Both the position numbers and the translations under genes were made by a program. From Pseudomonas sp. M30-35 (GTDB lineage Bacteria; Pseudomonadota; Gammaproteobacteria; Pseudomonadales; Pseudomonadaceae), in NCBI RefSeq assembly GCF_002163625.1, contig NZ_CP020892.1, positions 4,464,001 to 4,528,000 on the forward strand: DNA of 64,000 nt, given 5' to 3'. This document shows positions 52,543-62,744 of the stretch, one piece after another. Within the stretch, counting starts at the first letter, position 1; the number at the start of each line of letters is the position of its first letter. The notes beneath the pieces were generated by a model. The model saw only the letters and a list, made by a program, of their open reading frames with translations, did not search any database and had not been told where the DNA came from.

Positions 52543-53822
52543 CCATTCTGTTCCTCTTCGTCGCACTCTTTGTGCTGATGTTTATCGGCGTGCCGATTGC
52601 GGTATCGCTGGGCCTTGCAGGTTCGGTGACGATCATGTTGTTCAGCCCGGACTCGGTCCGTTCGCTGGCGATCAAGTTGTTTGAAACGTCCGAGCATTAC
52701 ACGCTGCTGGCGATTCCGTTCTTCCTGCTCTCCGGTGCGTTTATGACCACCGGTGGCGTGGCCAAGCGTCTGATCGACTTCGCCAACGCCTGCGTCGGTC
52801 ACATCCGTGGCGGTCTGGCGATCTCGGCGGTAATGGCTTGCATGCTGTTTGCCGCGCTGTCGGGCTCATCGCCAGCCACCGTTGCCGCCGTGGGTTCGAT
52901 TGCCATCGCGGGCATGGTGCGCTCGGGTTATCCGCAAGCGTTCGGCGCCGGTATCGTGTGTAACGCCGGTACGCTGGGGATCTTGATTCCGCCTTCAATC
53001 GTCATGGTTGTCTACGCAGCGGCGACTGAACAATCGGTCGGCAAACTGTTTATGGCTGGGGTTGTTCCGGGCCTGCTGCTGGGCTTTGCGTTGATGCTGG
53101 CGATCTACATCGTCGCGCGCAAAATGAACCTGCCTGCACAGCCACGTGCAACCTTCCGCGAGTTCCTCACCGCCGCACGTAAAGCGATTTGGGGCCTGCT
53201 GCTGATGGTGGTTATTCTCGGCGGTATCTACTCGGGCATGTTCACCCCAACCGAAGCCGCTGCGGTGGCCGCGGTGTACGCCGGTTTTGTCGCGCTGTTT
53301 GTCTATAAAGACCTGACTTTCCGCGACTGCCCGAAAGTGCTGCTCGACTCGGGCAAGCTGACCATCATGCTGATGTTCATCATCGCCAACGCCATGCTGT
53401 TTGCTCACGTACTGACGACCGAGCAAATCCCGCAGACCATCACCGCCTGGGTGATTGAAGCTGGCTTGCAGCCTTGGCAGTTCTTGCTGGTGGTCAACAT
53501 CGTGCTGCTGGTCGCCGGTGCGTTCATGGAGCCGTCGGCCATCATCCTGATTCTGGCACCAATCCTGTTCCCGATTGCTGTGCAACTGGGCATCGACCCG
53601 ATCCACCTGGGTATCATCATGGTGGTCAACATGGAGATCGGATTGATAACCCCGCCGGTGGGTCTGAACCTGTTCGTGACTTCGGCGGTGACCGGTATGC
53701 CGCTGACTCAGGTGATCCGCGCCGCATGGCCTTGGCTGATGCTGCTACTGGGCTTCCTGATGGTAATTACCTACATCCCAGCCGTTTCAATGGCACTGCC
53801 AAACTGGCTGGGCATGAACTAG
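52539..53822 (+). CDS. dctM: TRAP transporter large permease DctM
   Basis: This 427-residue protein with about 12 transmembrane helices forms the Na+-coupled translocation channel. Conserved blocks are FFLLSGAFMTTGG, AALSGSSPATVAAVGSIAI, GTLGILIPPSIVMVVYA, GMFTPTEAAAVA and MEIGLITPPVGLNLFV. It ends before a strong terminator. Confidence 0.96.
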   Translation: MTILFLFVALFVLMFIGVPIAVSLGLAGSVTIMLFSPDSVRSLAIKLFETSEHYTLLAIPFFLLSGAFMTTGGVAKRLIDFANACVGHIRGGLAISAVMACMLFAALSGSSPATVAAVGSIAIAGMVRSGYPQAFGAGIVCNAGTLGILIPPSIVMVVYAAATEQSVGKLFMAGVVPGLLLGFALMLAIYIVARKMNLPAQPRATFREFLTAARKAIWGLLLMVVILGGIYSGMFTPTEAAAVAAVYAGFVALFVYKDLTFRDCPKVLLDSGKLTIMLMFIIANAMLFAHVLTTEQIPQTITAWVIEAGLQPWQFLLVVNIVLLVAGAFMEPSAIILILAPILFPIAVQLGIDPIHLGIIMVVNMEIGLITPPVGLNLFVTSAVTGMPLTQVIRAAWPWLMLLLGFLMVITYIPAVSMALPNWLGMN

Positions 53823-53848
53823 GTCTAAAGTATCGATTGCAACACTTC

Positions 53849-53876
53849 AGCCCGGCCTTGCGCCGGGCTTTTTTTA
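53849..53876 (+). terminator. Terminator after dctPQM
   Basis: An 8-bp stem AGCCCGGC (53849-53856)/GCCGGGCT (53862-53869) with a 5-base loop is followed by seven T residues. Confidence 0.92.
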
Positions 53877-53906
53877 TCCCATCAATAACCTCAAGCGAGC
53901 ATTGAA

Positions 53907-55541
53907 CTACTTCGGCAAGTTGCGGGCTTGTTCGCGCAGAACAAACTTCTGCACCTTGCCGGTGGAGGTTTTTGGCAACTCACAGAACACCACTTTTCCC
54001 GGCACTTTGAAGCGTGCCATATGGGTCTGGCAAAACCGTAGCATCGACTCCTCGGTTGATTCTGTACCCGGTTTCAGGGTGATAAATGCACAAGGCGTCT
54101 CGCCCCATTTCTCACTTTCCATTGCCACCACTGCAGCCTCCAGCACATGGGGATGGCGGTACAGAATGCCTTCCAATTCAATCGAAGAGATGTTTTCACC
54201 ACCGGAGATGATGATGTCTTTTGAGCGATCCTTAATCTCGACATAACCATCGCTATGCCACACGGCCAGGTCTCCCGAGTGGAACCAGCCGCCAGCAAAC
54301 GCATCAGCAGTTGCTGTAGGGTTTTTTAGGTAGCCCTTCATCACCACGTTACCGCGCATAAATATCTCGCCGATGGTTTCACCATCTTTTGGCACCGGCT
54401 GCAGGGTTTCGGGGTCAGCCACCATCAATGCATCAAGCAGTGGCGCACGCACGCCTTGGCGCGATTTCAGCTTGGCTTGTTGTTCAGGTGTCTGCTCATC
54501 CCATTCGGATTTCCACTCGCAGGCAACGCTGGGTCCGTAGGTTTCGGTCAGTCCGTAGACGTGAGTTACTTTGAATTCGAGCGCTTCCATCGCCTCAATC
54601 ACCGCAGCAGGTGGCGCGGCACCTGCTGTCAGCACTTTTACTGGCTGGGTTTTCAGCGCTTTTAGCTCAGGCGCGGCATTGGCGAGCATGTTCAACACAA
54701 TCGGCGCGCCACAAAAATGATCAACCCCATGCTCGGCCAGCGCCGGGTAAATCGCATCGGCGCGAACGTGACGCAAACAGACACTGGTGCCGATATAGGC
54801 CGCCAACGCCCAAGGAAAACACCAACCATTGCAATGGAACATCGGCAGCGTCCACAGGTACACCGGAAAGCGTGTCATGTCCCAGCACATGGCGTTCGAT
54901 AGCGAATTGAGGTGCGCACCACGGTGGTGATAAACCACACCCTTGGGATTACCCGTGGTGCCCGAGGTGTAGTTGAGGGCAATGGCCTGCCATTCATCCG
55001 CGGGCAGGCTCCAGGCATAACCCGCATCACCCTCAGCGAGCAGCGCTTCATAATCAAACTCGCCGAGCAAGGAGCCCTCAGGATACTCGACATCATCAAT
55101 GCCAATAACCAGTGGCCGCTCCGCCATTTGCCCCAGCGCACGCTGCACTGTTTCGCTGAACTCCTTGTCGACCAGCAGTACTTTTGCCTCGCCATGCTGG
55201 AGGATGAACGCTATGGTTTCAGCATCAAGCCGGGTATTGATAGCGTTCAGCACTGCGCCGCACATGGGCACACCGAAGTGCGCTTCGAACATGGCTTGGC
55301 CGTTAGGCGCAATAACTGCAACCGTGTCACCAAGACCGATCCCGCGTTGTGCCAAGGCCGAAGCAAAACGTACGCAGCGAGTGTAGGTTTCACCCCAGGT
55401 TTGGCGTAGAGCGCCATTTATCAGCGCAAGCTTCTGTGGATAAACTGATGCCGCGCGCTCAAGAAAACTTAACGGGCTTAATGCTTGAAAATTAGCCGCA
55501 TCGCGCGGCATACCGAACTCATAAGGGTTGCTGCTGTTCAT
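53907..55541 (-). CDS. AMP-forming acyl-CoA synthetase
   Basis: This 544-residue ANL-superfamily ligase activates a carboxylic acid to its CoA thioester through an adenylate. P-loop YTSGTTGNPKGVVYHHRG is present, with VYGLTETYGP and the hinge GYVEIKDRSKDIIISGGENIS. The C-terminal catalytic Lys is in TSTGKVQKFVLR. The subgroup resembles medium-chain or dimethylsulfoniopropionate-type (DmdB-like) ligases; the substrate is not certain. The ATG at 55541 has GGAGA about 8 bases upstream. It is convergent with dctM. Confidence 0.92.
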   Translation of the reverse strand: MNSSNPYEFGMPRDAANFQALSPLSFLERAASVYPQKLALINGALRQTWGETYTRCVRFASALAQRGIGLGDTVAVIAPNGQAMFEAHFGVPMCGAVLNAINTRLDAETIAFILQHGEAKVLLVDKEFSETVQRALGQMAERPLVIGIDDVEYPEGSLLGEFDYEALLAEGDAGYAWSLPADEWQAIALNYTSGTTGNPKGVVYHHRGAHLNSLSNAMCWDMTRFPVYLWTLPMFHCNGWCFPWALAAYIGTSVCLRHVRADAIYPALAEHGVDHFCGAPIVLNMLANAAPELKALKTQPVKVLTAGAAPPAAVIEAMEALEFKVTHVYGLTETYGPSVACEWKSEWDEQTPEQQAKLKSRQGVRAPLLDALMVADPETLQPVPKDGETIGEIFMRGNVVMKGYLKNPTATADAFAGGWFHSGDLAVWHSDGYVEIKDRSKDIIISGGENISSIELEGILYRHPHVLEAAVVAMESEKWGETPCAFITLKPGTESTEESMLRFCQTHMARFKVPGKVVFCELPKTSTGKVQKFVLREQARNLPK

Positions 55542-55828
55542 TATTGTTCTCCAGCGAAACCTGAAATAGCGTCTGTTTACACAACGCCTAGCCACACCGA
55601 CAGAGCGGTCAATATCGCATGCGTATCACTCGAGTATTAACCCTAACAGGGGTAAGGTGCTGATGAACCGCTACATTGGTCGAAAACAGTGACTTACAAG
55701 TCAGCAAATGCGTCAGCATAGGCAGCCTAAAATTTAAACACCACTGCGCGTTCTCCGCGCATTCAAGACAGACTTCATTTCTTCAACTGTGTCGGTCTTG
55801 GTTTACCTATTCAAGGAGTTACCTGCGC

Positions 55829-57736
55829 ATGTCTCGTTTACCCGTTATTGTTGGTTTTGGTGGTTATAACGCAGCAGGACGCAGCTCGTTTCACCACGGG
55901 TTTCGTCGTACCGTGATCGAGTCGATGGACCTTGCTAGCCGCCAGGCGACTATCGCTGGGCTGGCGGTGCTGATGAAGCTGATCAAAGTGGTTGATGGCC
56001 ACTACCAGTCCCTGGAAGATGAAGCACTGAGTCTCGAGCAAATCGATGAGCAGTTCTCGGCTTACATCTTTGCCTCGACATTGGTGCGCCGCATCGAGAA
56101 AAAGTACCTCGATGTCGATGCCGCACATTGGCAAAAAAGCATCACTATTGATGCCACGGCCGGTAACCCATTGAGTTTCATCACCCTGCGCAAGCAGTTG
56201 CCAGAGCCGCTACCGTCAGACTGGGCGGTTGAAGACCTGAGCCCAAGTGAAGTTCGGGTCACGCTTTATGATAGCTGTGATTTTAAAATCGACAGCTACC
56301 GCGCATTGCCGGTGAAATCAGCCGGTCAATTGCCTAATGGCTTTGAGCCAAGCGAACTCTACAACGCGCGATTCCACCCGCGCGGCTTAGCCATGACAGT
56401 AGTCGGCGCAACCGATGCGCTGCGCTCCACCGGCATTGACTGGCAAGTAATCAGCAAGCATGTCGCGCCAGATGAAGTCGCGGTTTTCTCTGGCAGCATC
56501 ATGAGCCAGCTCGATGAAAACGGCTACGGCGGCCTGATGCAGTCGCGGCTCAAGGGCGGCCGAGTCACCGCCAAACAGCTGCCGCTGGGCTTCAACAGCA
56601 TGCCGACCGACTTTATCAACGCCTACGTATTGGGCAGCGTTGGCACCACCGGCAGTATTACTGGCGCCTGCGCAACCTTCCTCTACAACTTGCAGAAAGG
56701 CATCGAACACATTCAGTCGGGCAAAGCGCGGGTCGCGTTAATCGGCAACAGTGAAGCACCGATCACCCAGGAATGTATCGAAGGCTACGGCGCCATGGGC
56801 GCACTGGCCACCGAAGAAGGCTTACGTCAGATCCAAGGCTCTGACGAAGTCGACTTCCAGCGCGCCAGCCGTCCTTTTGGCAAGAACTGTGGCTTCACCC
56901 TCGCGGAGTCGTGCCAATACATCATGCTTATGGATGATGAGTTGGCAATGGAGCTGGGTGCGGATATTCATGGCGCCGTGCCAGACGTGTTTATCAATGC
57001 TGACGGTTACAAGAAATCCATTTCGGCGCCAGGTCCGGGTAATTACCTGACCATGGCCAAAGCCGTCGCCTGCGCCAACCAATTGCTCGGCAGCGAAGCG
57101 GTACAAAAGCGCAGCTTCGTCCACGCTCACGGCTCAAGCACACCAGCCAACCGCACCACTGAGTCTGACTTGCTCAACCGCATCGCCAGCGCCTTCGGCA
57201 TCGAAAGCTGGCCGATCACAGCGGTTAAAGCCTTTGTTGGTCACTCGCTGGCAACCGCCAGCGGCGACCAGATGATCTCGGCGCTGGGCACCTTTAAATA
57301 TGGAATCTTGCCGGGCATCAAGACCATCGATGAAGTCGCCGACGATGTGCATCAGCAGCACCTGAGCATCGCGACCCAAGACCGCAACCTCGGCCAACAG
57401 GCAATGGATGTGTGCTTTATCAACTCCAAAGGTTTTGGTGGCAACAACGCCAGCGGCGTGGTGCTGGCACCGCATATTGCTGAACGAATGATGCGCAAGC
57501 GTTATGGCGAAGCGGCCTTCAATGCCTACCTGCAACGTCGCGAGAAGACCCGCGCCGCTGCCGCCGAGTACGACCGCAAGGCCCTGCTTGGCCAGTTAGA
57601 CATCATCTATAACTTCGGCAAAGACTTGATCGACGACAGCGAGATTGAGATCGGCACCGAGCAAATCATCATTCCCGGATTTGAACAGCCGTTGGTATTT
57701 CAAACCGATGATCGCTATAGCGATATGCTCGACTAG
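55829..57736 (+). CDS. fabY: Beta-ketoacyl-ACP synthase FabY
   Basis: This 635-residue condensing enzyme performs the first condensation of fatty-acid synthesis (acetyl-CoA plus malonyl-ACP) in P. aeruginosa, replacing FabH. Catalytic C281 lies in TGACATFLYN, with the two histidines in HAHGSSTPANRT and VGHSLATAS and the glycine loop in NSKGFGGNNASGVV. The long N-terminal extension (1-180) is typical of FabY. The ATG at 55829 has AAGGAG at 55813-55818; the longer frame is rejected. It stands alone, facing cysQ. Confidence 0.95.
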   Translation: MSRLPVIVGFGGYNAAGRSSFHHGFRRTVIESMDLASRQATIAGLAVLMKLIKVVDGHYQSLEDEALSLEQIDEQFSAYIFASTLVRRIEKKYLDVDAAHWQKSITIDATAGNPLSFITLRKQLPEPLPSDWAVEDLSPSEVRVTLYDSCDFKIDSYRALPVKSAGQLPNGFEPSELYNARFHPRGLAMTVVGATDALRSTGIDWQVISKHVAPDEVAVFSGSIMSQLDENGYGGLMQSRLKGGRVTAKQLPLGFNSMPTDFINAYVLGSVGTTGSITGACATFLYNLQKGIEHIQSGKARVALIGNSEAPITQECIEGYGAMGALATEEGLRQIQGSDEVDFQRASRPFGKNCGFTLAESCQYIMLMDDELAMELGADIHGAVPDVFINADGYKKSISAPGPGNYLTMAKAVACANQLLGSEAVQKRSFVHAHGSSTPANRTTESDLLNRIASAFGIESWPITAVKAFVGHSLATASGDQMISALGTFKYGILPGIKTIDEVADDVHQQHLSIATQDRNLGQQAMDVCFINSKGFGGNNASGVVLAPHIAERMMRKRYGEAAFNAYLQRREKTRAAAAEYDRKALLGQLDIIYNFGKDLIDDSEIEIGTEQIIIPGFEQPLVFQTDDRYSDMLD

Positions 57737-57752
57737 ACAGCCTTGATGGGTG

Positions 57753-57788
57753 ACAAATGGTGGATGACGCTTTTCATCCACCCTTTGT
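57753..57788. terminator. Hairpin between fabY and cysQ, intergenic repeat copy 2
   Basis: ACAAATGGTGGATGA (57753-57767) pairs with TCATCCACCCTTTGT (57774-57788) at 14 of 15 positions around a short loop. The inner stem GGTGGATGA resembles the hairpin at 11362-11391. It separates convergent genes, so it may act as a terminator, although T-runs are short. Confidence 0.55.
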
Positions 57789-57891
57789 AGCGCTGCGAAC
57801 ACCTGGACTACGACTCAAGCTAGGCGCTTTTCTGCTTGATGGACAAGCTTGTCCTTAGCCATCCAACGAGCGGCATTCATATGCTGTGCGC

Positions 57892-58713
57892 TCAGCTAAG
57901 TTCGCGAGCCAGGCTCAGCAGTTGGCCGCGCCACTGCGCAGAAGCTGGCAAGGCCAGAAAGAACGGGTTGAGTAGCGACTCCCGCGCCTCGTAGGTCAGC
58001 GCATCGCCTTGCAGGGTCAGCACCTCACCTCCAGCACCTTCAAGTACGCCCTGAGCGGCCGCGGTATCCCATTGCGAGGTTGGAGCTAAGCGCGGATAAC
58101 AATCGGCAACGCCCTGCGCCAGCTGGCAAAACTTCAGCGAACTGCCGACATTTACCAAATCCAGATCACCAAAGTGCTCGGCTAAACCGGCAAGCAGGTT
58201 TTCTTGCTCCGGGCTGGTGTGACGGCGGCTGGCAACCACGGTAAAGGTGCTGGTTGGCGCCACGCGTACGCGAATTGCGTGCGCTTCACCCTGAGCATCT
58301 TCACGCCAGGCACCAAGCCCCGAGCCACCGTAGAAGCAGCTGTCATTAACCGGCATGCCGACCACGCCGAAAACCACTTCACCCTTTTCGATCAGGGCGA
58401 CGTTAACCGTAAACTCTTCGCTGCCAGCAATAAATTCCTTGGTACCATCGAGCGGATCAACCAACCACCAGCGGGTCCATTGCGAGCGCTCGCTGAGGGC
58501 AATATTCGCCGCTTCTTCAGACAACACCGGGATGCTCGGATCGAGCGCTAGCAAACCATCATTAAGAATGTGATGAGCCGCCAGGTCAGCTGCCGTAACT
58601 GGCGAAGCGTCAGCCTTTTGAGTGACCTCGACACCTGCGCGCCAGTACGGCAACGTGGCTTTCCCAGCCTCACGCACCAGCTTCACTACCGCGGCAATCA
58701 ACGTATCACTCAC
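57892..58713 (-). CDS. cysQ: 3'(2'),5'-bisphosphate nucleotidase CysQ
   Basis: This 273-residue Mg-dependent, Li-sensitive phosphatase of the inositol monophosphatase fold clears PAP from sulfate assimilation. Metal motifs are EEAANIALSER and WWLVDPLDGTKEFI, and the C-terminal metal site is in PTSQWDTAAAQGVLEGAGGEVL. Its start overlaps the nudE stop by 4 bases, so the two form an operon. Confidence 0.96.
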   Translation of the reverse strand: MSDTLIAAVVKLVREAGKATLPYWRAGVEVTQKADASPVTAADLAAHHILNDGLLALDPSIPVLSEEAANIALSERSQWTRWWLVDPLDGTKEFIAGSEEFTVNVALIEKGEVVFGVVGMPVNDSCFYGGSGLGAWREDAQGEAHAIRVRVAPTSTFTVVASRRHTSPEQENLLAGLAEHFGDLDLVNVGSSLKFCQLAQGVADCYPRLAPTSQWDTAAAQGVLEGAGGEVLTLQGDALTYEARESLLNPFFLALPASAQWRGQLLSLARELS

Positions 58714-59276
58714 TGCGGAAACTCCCCACGCTGAGTTAAAATATCCCGCGCCAAGTACAACGCAGCCAGTGCCCGCCCCTCGCTGAACAGCGGGTGCTGA
58801 ACCAGGCTCGACAGCTCGCGCAGGCTGACTTTATCCACCCGCATGGGCTCAGGCTCATCGCCGGGCAGGCGCTCTTCATACAAGTCGCTGGCCAGCACCA
58901 CCTGGATTTTCTGGCTCATGTAGCCCGGCGACAGGCTTAGCTCAGTGAGCAGTTCAAGTTTGTGCGCGCCATAGCCGGCTTCTTCTTTAAGCTCACGGTT
59001 GGCGGCATCAAGCACATCCTCGCCAGGCTCAATCAAGCCTTTGGGCAGCGACACCTGATAGTCATCGGTGCCGCCGCAATACTCCTCGACCAACACCGCA
59101 TGCTCCTTATCAAGCATGGCCACAATCATCACTGCGCCATAGCCCACGCCTTTGCCAACCAGCCGTTCGTAAGTACGCTCGACGCCATTACTGAAACGCA
59201 GTTGCAGTTCCTCAACACGAAACAAGCGACTGCTGGCAACGATTTCGCTGGCGAGTACGGTGGGCTTCTGACGCAT
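58710..59276 (-). CDS. nudE: ADP compounds hydrolase NudE
   Basis: This 188-residue Nudix hydrolase cleaves ADP-ribose, NADH and Ap3A-type compounds. The Nudix box GLIEPGEDVLDAANRELKEEAG is complete, with the REXXEE glutamates present. GYMSQKIQVVLASDLYEERLPGDEPEP follows as in NudE. It is upstream of cysQ and divergent from the YrfG-like gene, as in P. aeruginosa. Confidence 0.95.
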   Translation of the reverse strand: MRQKPTVLASEIVASSRLFRVEELQLRFSNGVERTYERLVGKGVGYGAVMIVAMLDKEHAVLVEEYCGGTDDYQVSLPKGLIEPGEDVLDAANRELKEEAGYGAHKLELLTELSLSPGYMSQKIQVVLASDLYEERLPGDEPEPMRVDKVSLRELSSLVQHPLFSEGRALAALYLARDILTQRGEFPQ

Positions 59277-59425
59277 GAAGAGAGCTCCTTAACTGTTCTT
59301 GCGAGTTATCATACCGCGCTTGGTCGGATTATCAGCCCCGAAGATTGCGTAATCACGACTCTCGCTAGCTACGCTTGCGTGGATTACCTAGCCCACAAAA
59401 CTCACCGACCGACGATGAGCCGCAT

Positions 59426-60088
59426 ATGACTGCACTGCCTTGGCACGAAATCGACACCGTTCTGCTGGATATGGACGGTACCCTGCTCGACCTGCATTTC
59501 GACAATCACTTCTGGTTGGAGCATCTGCCTCAGCGTTACGCTGAACATCACAAGATCAGTCGTGAACACGCTGACGCCGAGTTGATGCCATTGTTCAAGG
59601 AACACGCCGGGCAACTCAACTGGTATTGCACCGACTTTTGGAGCCGCGAGCTCAAGCTGTCGATTCGCGATCTTAAACGTGAAGTTGCTGAACTGATTGC
59701 CCTGCGGCCAGATGCTGATACGTTCCTGGAAGCCATTCGCGCTGCCGGTAAAAGGGTGGTGTTGATCACCAACGCACACCGTGATTCTCTGTCACTCAAG
59801 CTTGAGCGCATCGAACTGGCAGGCTATTTCGAGCGCATGATCAGTTCCCATGATTATGGCTTCGCCAAAGAGAACCAGCAGTTCTGGTTTGCGCTCAAGC
59901 AGGACCTGTTATTTGATCCTGCGCGCAGCCTGTTTATCGACGACAGTTTATCGGTCCTGCGCAGCGCCGCCCGGTTTGGTATTGCCCATCTGCTTGCCAT
60001 ACGCGAACCCGACAGTCGGCAAGGACCGCGTGACACAGCCGAGTTTGCAGCCGTTGAGGATTACCGGGCGATATTGCAGAATTTGTAA
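59426..60088 (+). CDS. yrfG: HAD-superfamily nucleotidase, YrfG-like (GMP/IMP nucleotidase)
   Basis: This 220-residue HAD phosphatase has motif I with D15 and D17 (VLLDMDGTLLDLHFDN). Motif II is VVLITNAHRDSLSLK, and motif III/IV is SSHDYGFAKENQQFW and SLFIDDSLSVLRSAARFG. E. coli YrfG dephosphorylates GMP and IMP. The ATG at 59426 gives the family N-terminus; the longer frame extends into the nudE promoter region. Confidence 0.92.
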   Translation: MTALPWHEIDTVLLDMDGTLLDLHFDNHFWLEHLPQRYAEHHKISREHADAELMPLFKEHAGQLNWYCTDFWSRELKLSIRDLKREVAELIALRPDADTFLEAIRAAGKRVVLITNAHRDSLSLKLERIELAGYFERMISSHDYGFAKENQQFWFALKQDLLFDPARSLFIDDSLSVLRSAARFGIAHLLAIREPDSRQGPRDTAEFAAVEDYRAILQNL

Positions 60089-60242
60089 GCCAATCCGCTC
60101 AAGTCAGATTGCATGGATGGGCTGCTGAGCCCAACTGGCGAGAAAGCACATGCGCTTGAATGCTTGAGCAGCCAAGCGCACGCGTTATTTTGAGCTAAGC
60201 CAAGGCTGGCTGGGAAAGCCAAGCCTCAGCAACTTCGAGTGC

Positions 60243-60683
60243 TTATTCCTGAGGAATGCGCAGTACCTGGCCCGGATAGATTTTGTCTGGATGGCTGAGC
60301 ATTGGCTTGTTGGCCTCAAAAATCTTGTTGTAGGCGTTGGCATTGCCGTATTCGGCTTTGGCAATCGCGCTCAACGTGTCGCCTTTCTTAACCGTTACAA
60401 AACGTGCTTCAGGAGCCGGCGCAGCAACAGTGATGTTGTCTTCTACTTCCGATACGCCCTCAACGTTGCCCAATGCCAAAAGAATCTTTTCTTTCTCTTC
60501 CTGACTGGCGACTTCACCGCTGGCAATCACCTTTTCACCTTCGACGCTCAGTTGAATCGCAGGATTACCCAAACCAACCTTGGCCACATGCGCTTGGAGT
60601 GACTCAGCAGCTTGCGCCTCCTGGCCAACCACTGACTCCCAGAGCTTTACCCCGGCTTCTTTGACAAAACTGAAAATACTCAT
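60243..60683 (-). CDS. BON-LysM domain protein (Kbp/YgaU-like)
   Basis: This 146-residue cytosolic protein has no signal peptide. It has a BON domain (about 20-90, SVEGEKVIASGEVASQEEKEKILLALGNVEGVSEVEDNI) and a C-terminal LysM (ARFVTVKKGDTLSAIAKAEYGNANAYNKIFEAN). This is the architecture of E. coli Kbp, a K+-binding protein. The ATG at 60683 has AGAGGAA upstream. K+ binding here is inferred from the family. Confidence 0.93.
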   Translation of the reverse strand: MSIFSFVKEAGVKLWESVVGQEAQAAESLQAHVAKVGLGNPAIQLSVEGEKVIASGEVASQEEKEKILLALGNVEGVSEVEDNITVAAPAPEARFVTVKKGDTLSAIAKAEYGNANAYNKIFEANKPMLSHPDKIYPGQVLRIPQE

Positions 60684-60892
60684 CGCTATTCCTCTTAATT
60701 CCTTGGAAAAATTCCGAGCTGATAATGCCCGGAAGCTGAAGTCTAGCCTGAAATGAGCATGGGCATGACCCACTGATCTGAAGAATTATTAAGATTGCCC
60801 AGCTTCCAGCACCGACTACGCGCATTACCCAAATGATTGATTGAACTCCCTCGGCAGCGCACTAGAATCGAATTCCAAACAGAGGCCTGTGC

Positions 60893-61783
60893 ATGGATAT
60901 CAAACAACTGAAGTTTCTTATCGCGCTGGATGAAACTCGTCACTTTGGCCAGGCTGCTGCGCGCTGCCACATTACCCAGCCGACCTTATCAATGCGCCTG
61001 CGCAACCTGGAGCAAGAGCTGGGGCTTGAGTTGGTTCAACGTGGTCAACGCTTTGAGGGTTTCAGCGAGGACGGCAAGCGTATTCTGGCTTGGGCGCGTA
61101 CGGTCATGGCCGCCCATGACGGACTCTATGCAGAAGCCGCGGCCTGCCGTGGCCAGTTAGTCGGCACCCTGCGTTTAGGTGTGGTACCGCTTGCAGGCTT
61201 TGACCCGATGCGCCTGGTAAAGCAGTTCGCCGAAGCCCATCCGGGGCTGCGCTTTGAGCTATTCTCACTGAGTAGCGAGCAGATACTTGAGCGTTTGAGC
61301 AGCAACCAGATTGACCTTGGTTTGTCTTATGTCGAACACCTTGATCGCCAACATTACCAAAGCCTCGAACTTGCCGAATCGCGTATGGGATTGTTGTATG
61401 ACCAGCGCTATTTTCAACTCCCCAACCAGCCCCTGAACTGGGAAGACCTCGCAGAGTTACCACTGGGGCTACTTTCGAGCGGGATGCACTTTCGCCAATC
61501 CATCGACCATAACTTGCGCTCACGCGGCATCACGCCAGTGCCGAGACTCGAAACAGACGCCGTCCACCAGTTGCTGCAAGCAGTCAGCGCCGGTACCTGT
61601 TGCGCAGTGATACCACTGAACAGCGGCCTCAATGATTTCACCGAAAATCTGACACTAACGCCGATAGAGGACGCCCACACATTAGCCCCACTCGGGCTCA
61701 TAATGCGTGGCTTAGGCCAACGTTCGGCACTGGCCCAAGCCTGCTTTGATCAAGCTAAAATATTGTTATTAAATGAAAAATAA
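60893..61783 (+). CDS. LysR-family transcriptional regulator
   Basis: This 296-residue regulator has winged helix MDIKQLKFLIALDETRHFGQAAARCHITQPTLSMRLRNLEQELG and an effector domain (GTLRLGVVPLAGFDPMRLVKQFAEAHPGLRFELFSLSSEQIL). It resembles the CynR/CysB-type fold broadly. It lies upstream of fdhD and the FdhF-like gene on the same strand, and P. aeruginosa has the same order, so control of those genes is plausible. The signal is unknown. Confidence 0.92.
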   Translation: MDIKQLKFLIALDETRHFGQAAARCHITQPTLSMRLRNLEQELGLELVQRGQRFEGFSEDGKRILAWARTVMAAHDGLYAEAAACRGQLVGTLRLGVVPLAGFDPMRLVKQFAEAHPGLRFELFSLSSEQILERLSSNQIDLGLSYVEHLDRQHYQSLELAESRMGLLYDQRYFQLPNQPLNWEDLAELPLGLLSSGMHFRQSIDHNLRSRGITPVPRLETDAVHQLLQAVSAGTCCAVIPLNSGLNDFTENLTLTPIEDAHTLAPLGLIMRGLGQRSALAQACFDQAKILLLNEK

Positions 61784-61907
61784 GTTCTAGCAACAGCCGA
61801 TAGAGCGCATCGATCAAGGCATCAAAAATAGCGATTAGACGCCCTTTGATTAAAGCAATAGGCTTACTGCAAACCAATGCGCCTCTAACCTCTCTGGGGA
61901 ACCGTGT

Positions 61908-62744
61908 ATGCCCCCTGCCAAGCCGAACAAAGACATTGCTGAAATCACAACTTCACCCACCGATTACAGCTATGCCGAACTGACCGCAGACAGTGTCACC
62001 GATGCAGTGACGCTGGCTGATGAGTGCGCGCTGGCTATCAGCTACAACGGCATCAACCATGCTGTGATGATGGTTTCACCGTCCTTCGTTGAAGACTTTA
62101 TTACCGGTTTCAGCCTGAGCAATGCACTGATCGACGCCAGCGATGAGATTTATGACATCCAGCTTGAGCGCAAAGGGGATGCCCTCAACGCACAAGTGAC
62201 CCTGAGTAATCGGGCATTTTGGGCGCTTAAAGAACACCGCCGGCAATTAGCTGGTACCAGCGGTTGTGGCCTCTGTGGCGTAGAAGCATTGGATCAGGCA
62301 TTGCCTGCACTCAAACCATTGCCAATCAGCCCGTTACCACCCGCCGAGCACCTTATTGAGCTGCGCCAACGCATAGGTGCGCAGCAGCAACTGGGCCGCA
62401 CCAGCGGCGCACTGCATGCCGCATTATTGGTGGATGCACAGGGCGAAATTCAGCTCTGCCGCGAAGATATCGGACGCCACAATGCGCTGGACAAATTGAT
62501 CGGCGCCTTACAAAACAACGCAATTGATACGCAACATGGCTTCGCGGTGATCACCAGCCGTTGCAGCCTGGAACTCATCCAAAAGGCAGTTCGCGCAGGT
62601 ATCCGCACGCTCGTCAGCTTGTCCGCCCCTACCGCTCTCAGCGTGCAATGGGCACGGCGCCATAACCTCAACCTGATCCATTTGCCTCACCACAGTTCTC
62701 CAAGGGTTTTCAGCCCAGCACCAACAAGGCCATCCAGTCGATGA
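61908..62744 (+). CDS. fdhD: Formate dehydrogenase accessory sulfurtransferase FdhD
   Basis: This 278-residue protein transfers sulfur from IscS to the molybdenum cofactor of FdhF-type enzymes. The conserved cysteine loop is TSGCGLCGVEAL, and the C-terminal IGRHNALDKLIG and VITSRCSLELIQKAVRAGI are diagnostic. Its stop overlaps the start of the downstream molybdoenzyme gene by ATGA, so cofactor maturation and enzyme are translationally coupled. Confidence 0.95.
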   Translation: MPPAKPNKDIAEITTSPTDYSYAELTADSVTDAVTLADECALAISYNGINHAVMMVSPSFVEDFITGFSLSNALIDASDEIYDIQLERKGDALNAQVTLSNRAFWALKEHRRQLAGTSGCGLCGVEALDQALPALKPLPISPLPPAEHLIELRQRIGAQQQLGRTSGALHAALLVDAQGEIQLCREDIGRHNALDKLIGALQNNAIDTQHGFAVITSRCSLELIQKAVRAGIRTLVSLSAPTALSVQWARRHNLNLIHLPHHSSPRVFSPAPTRPSSR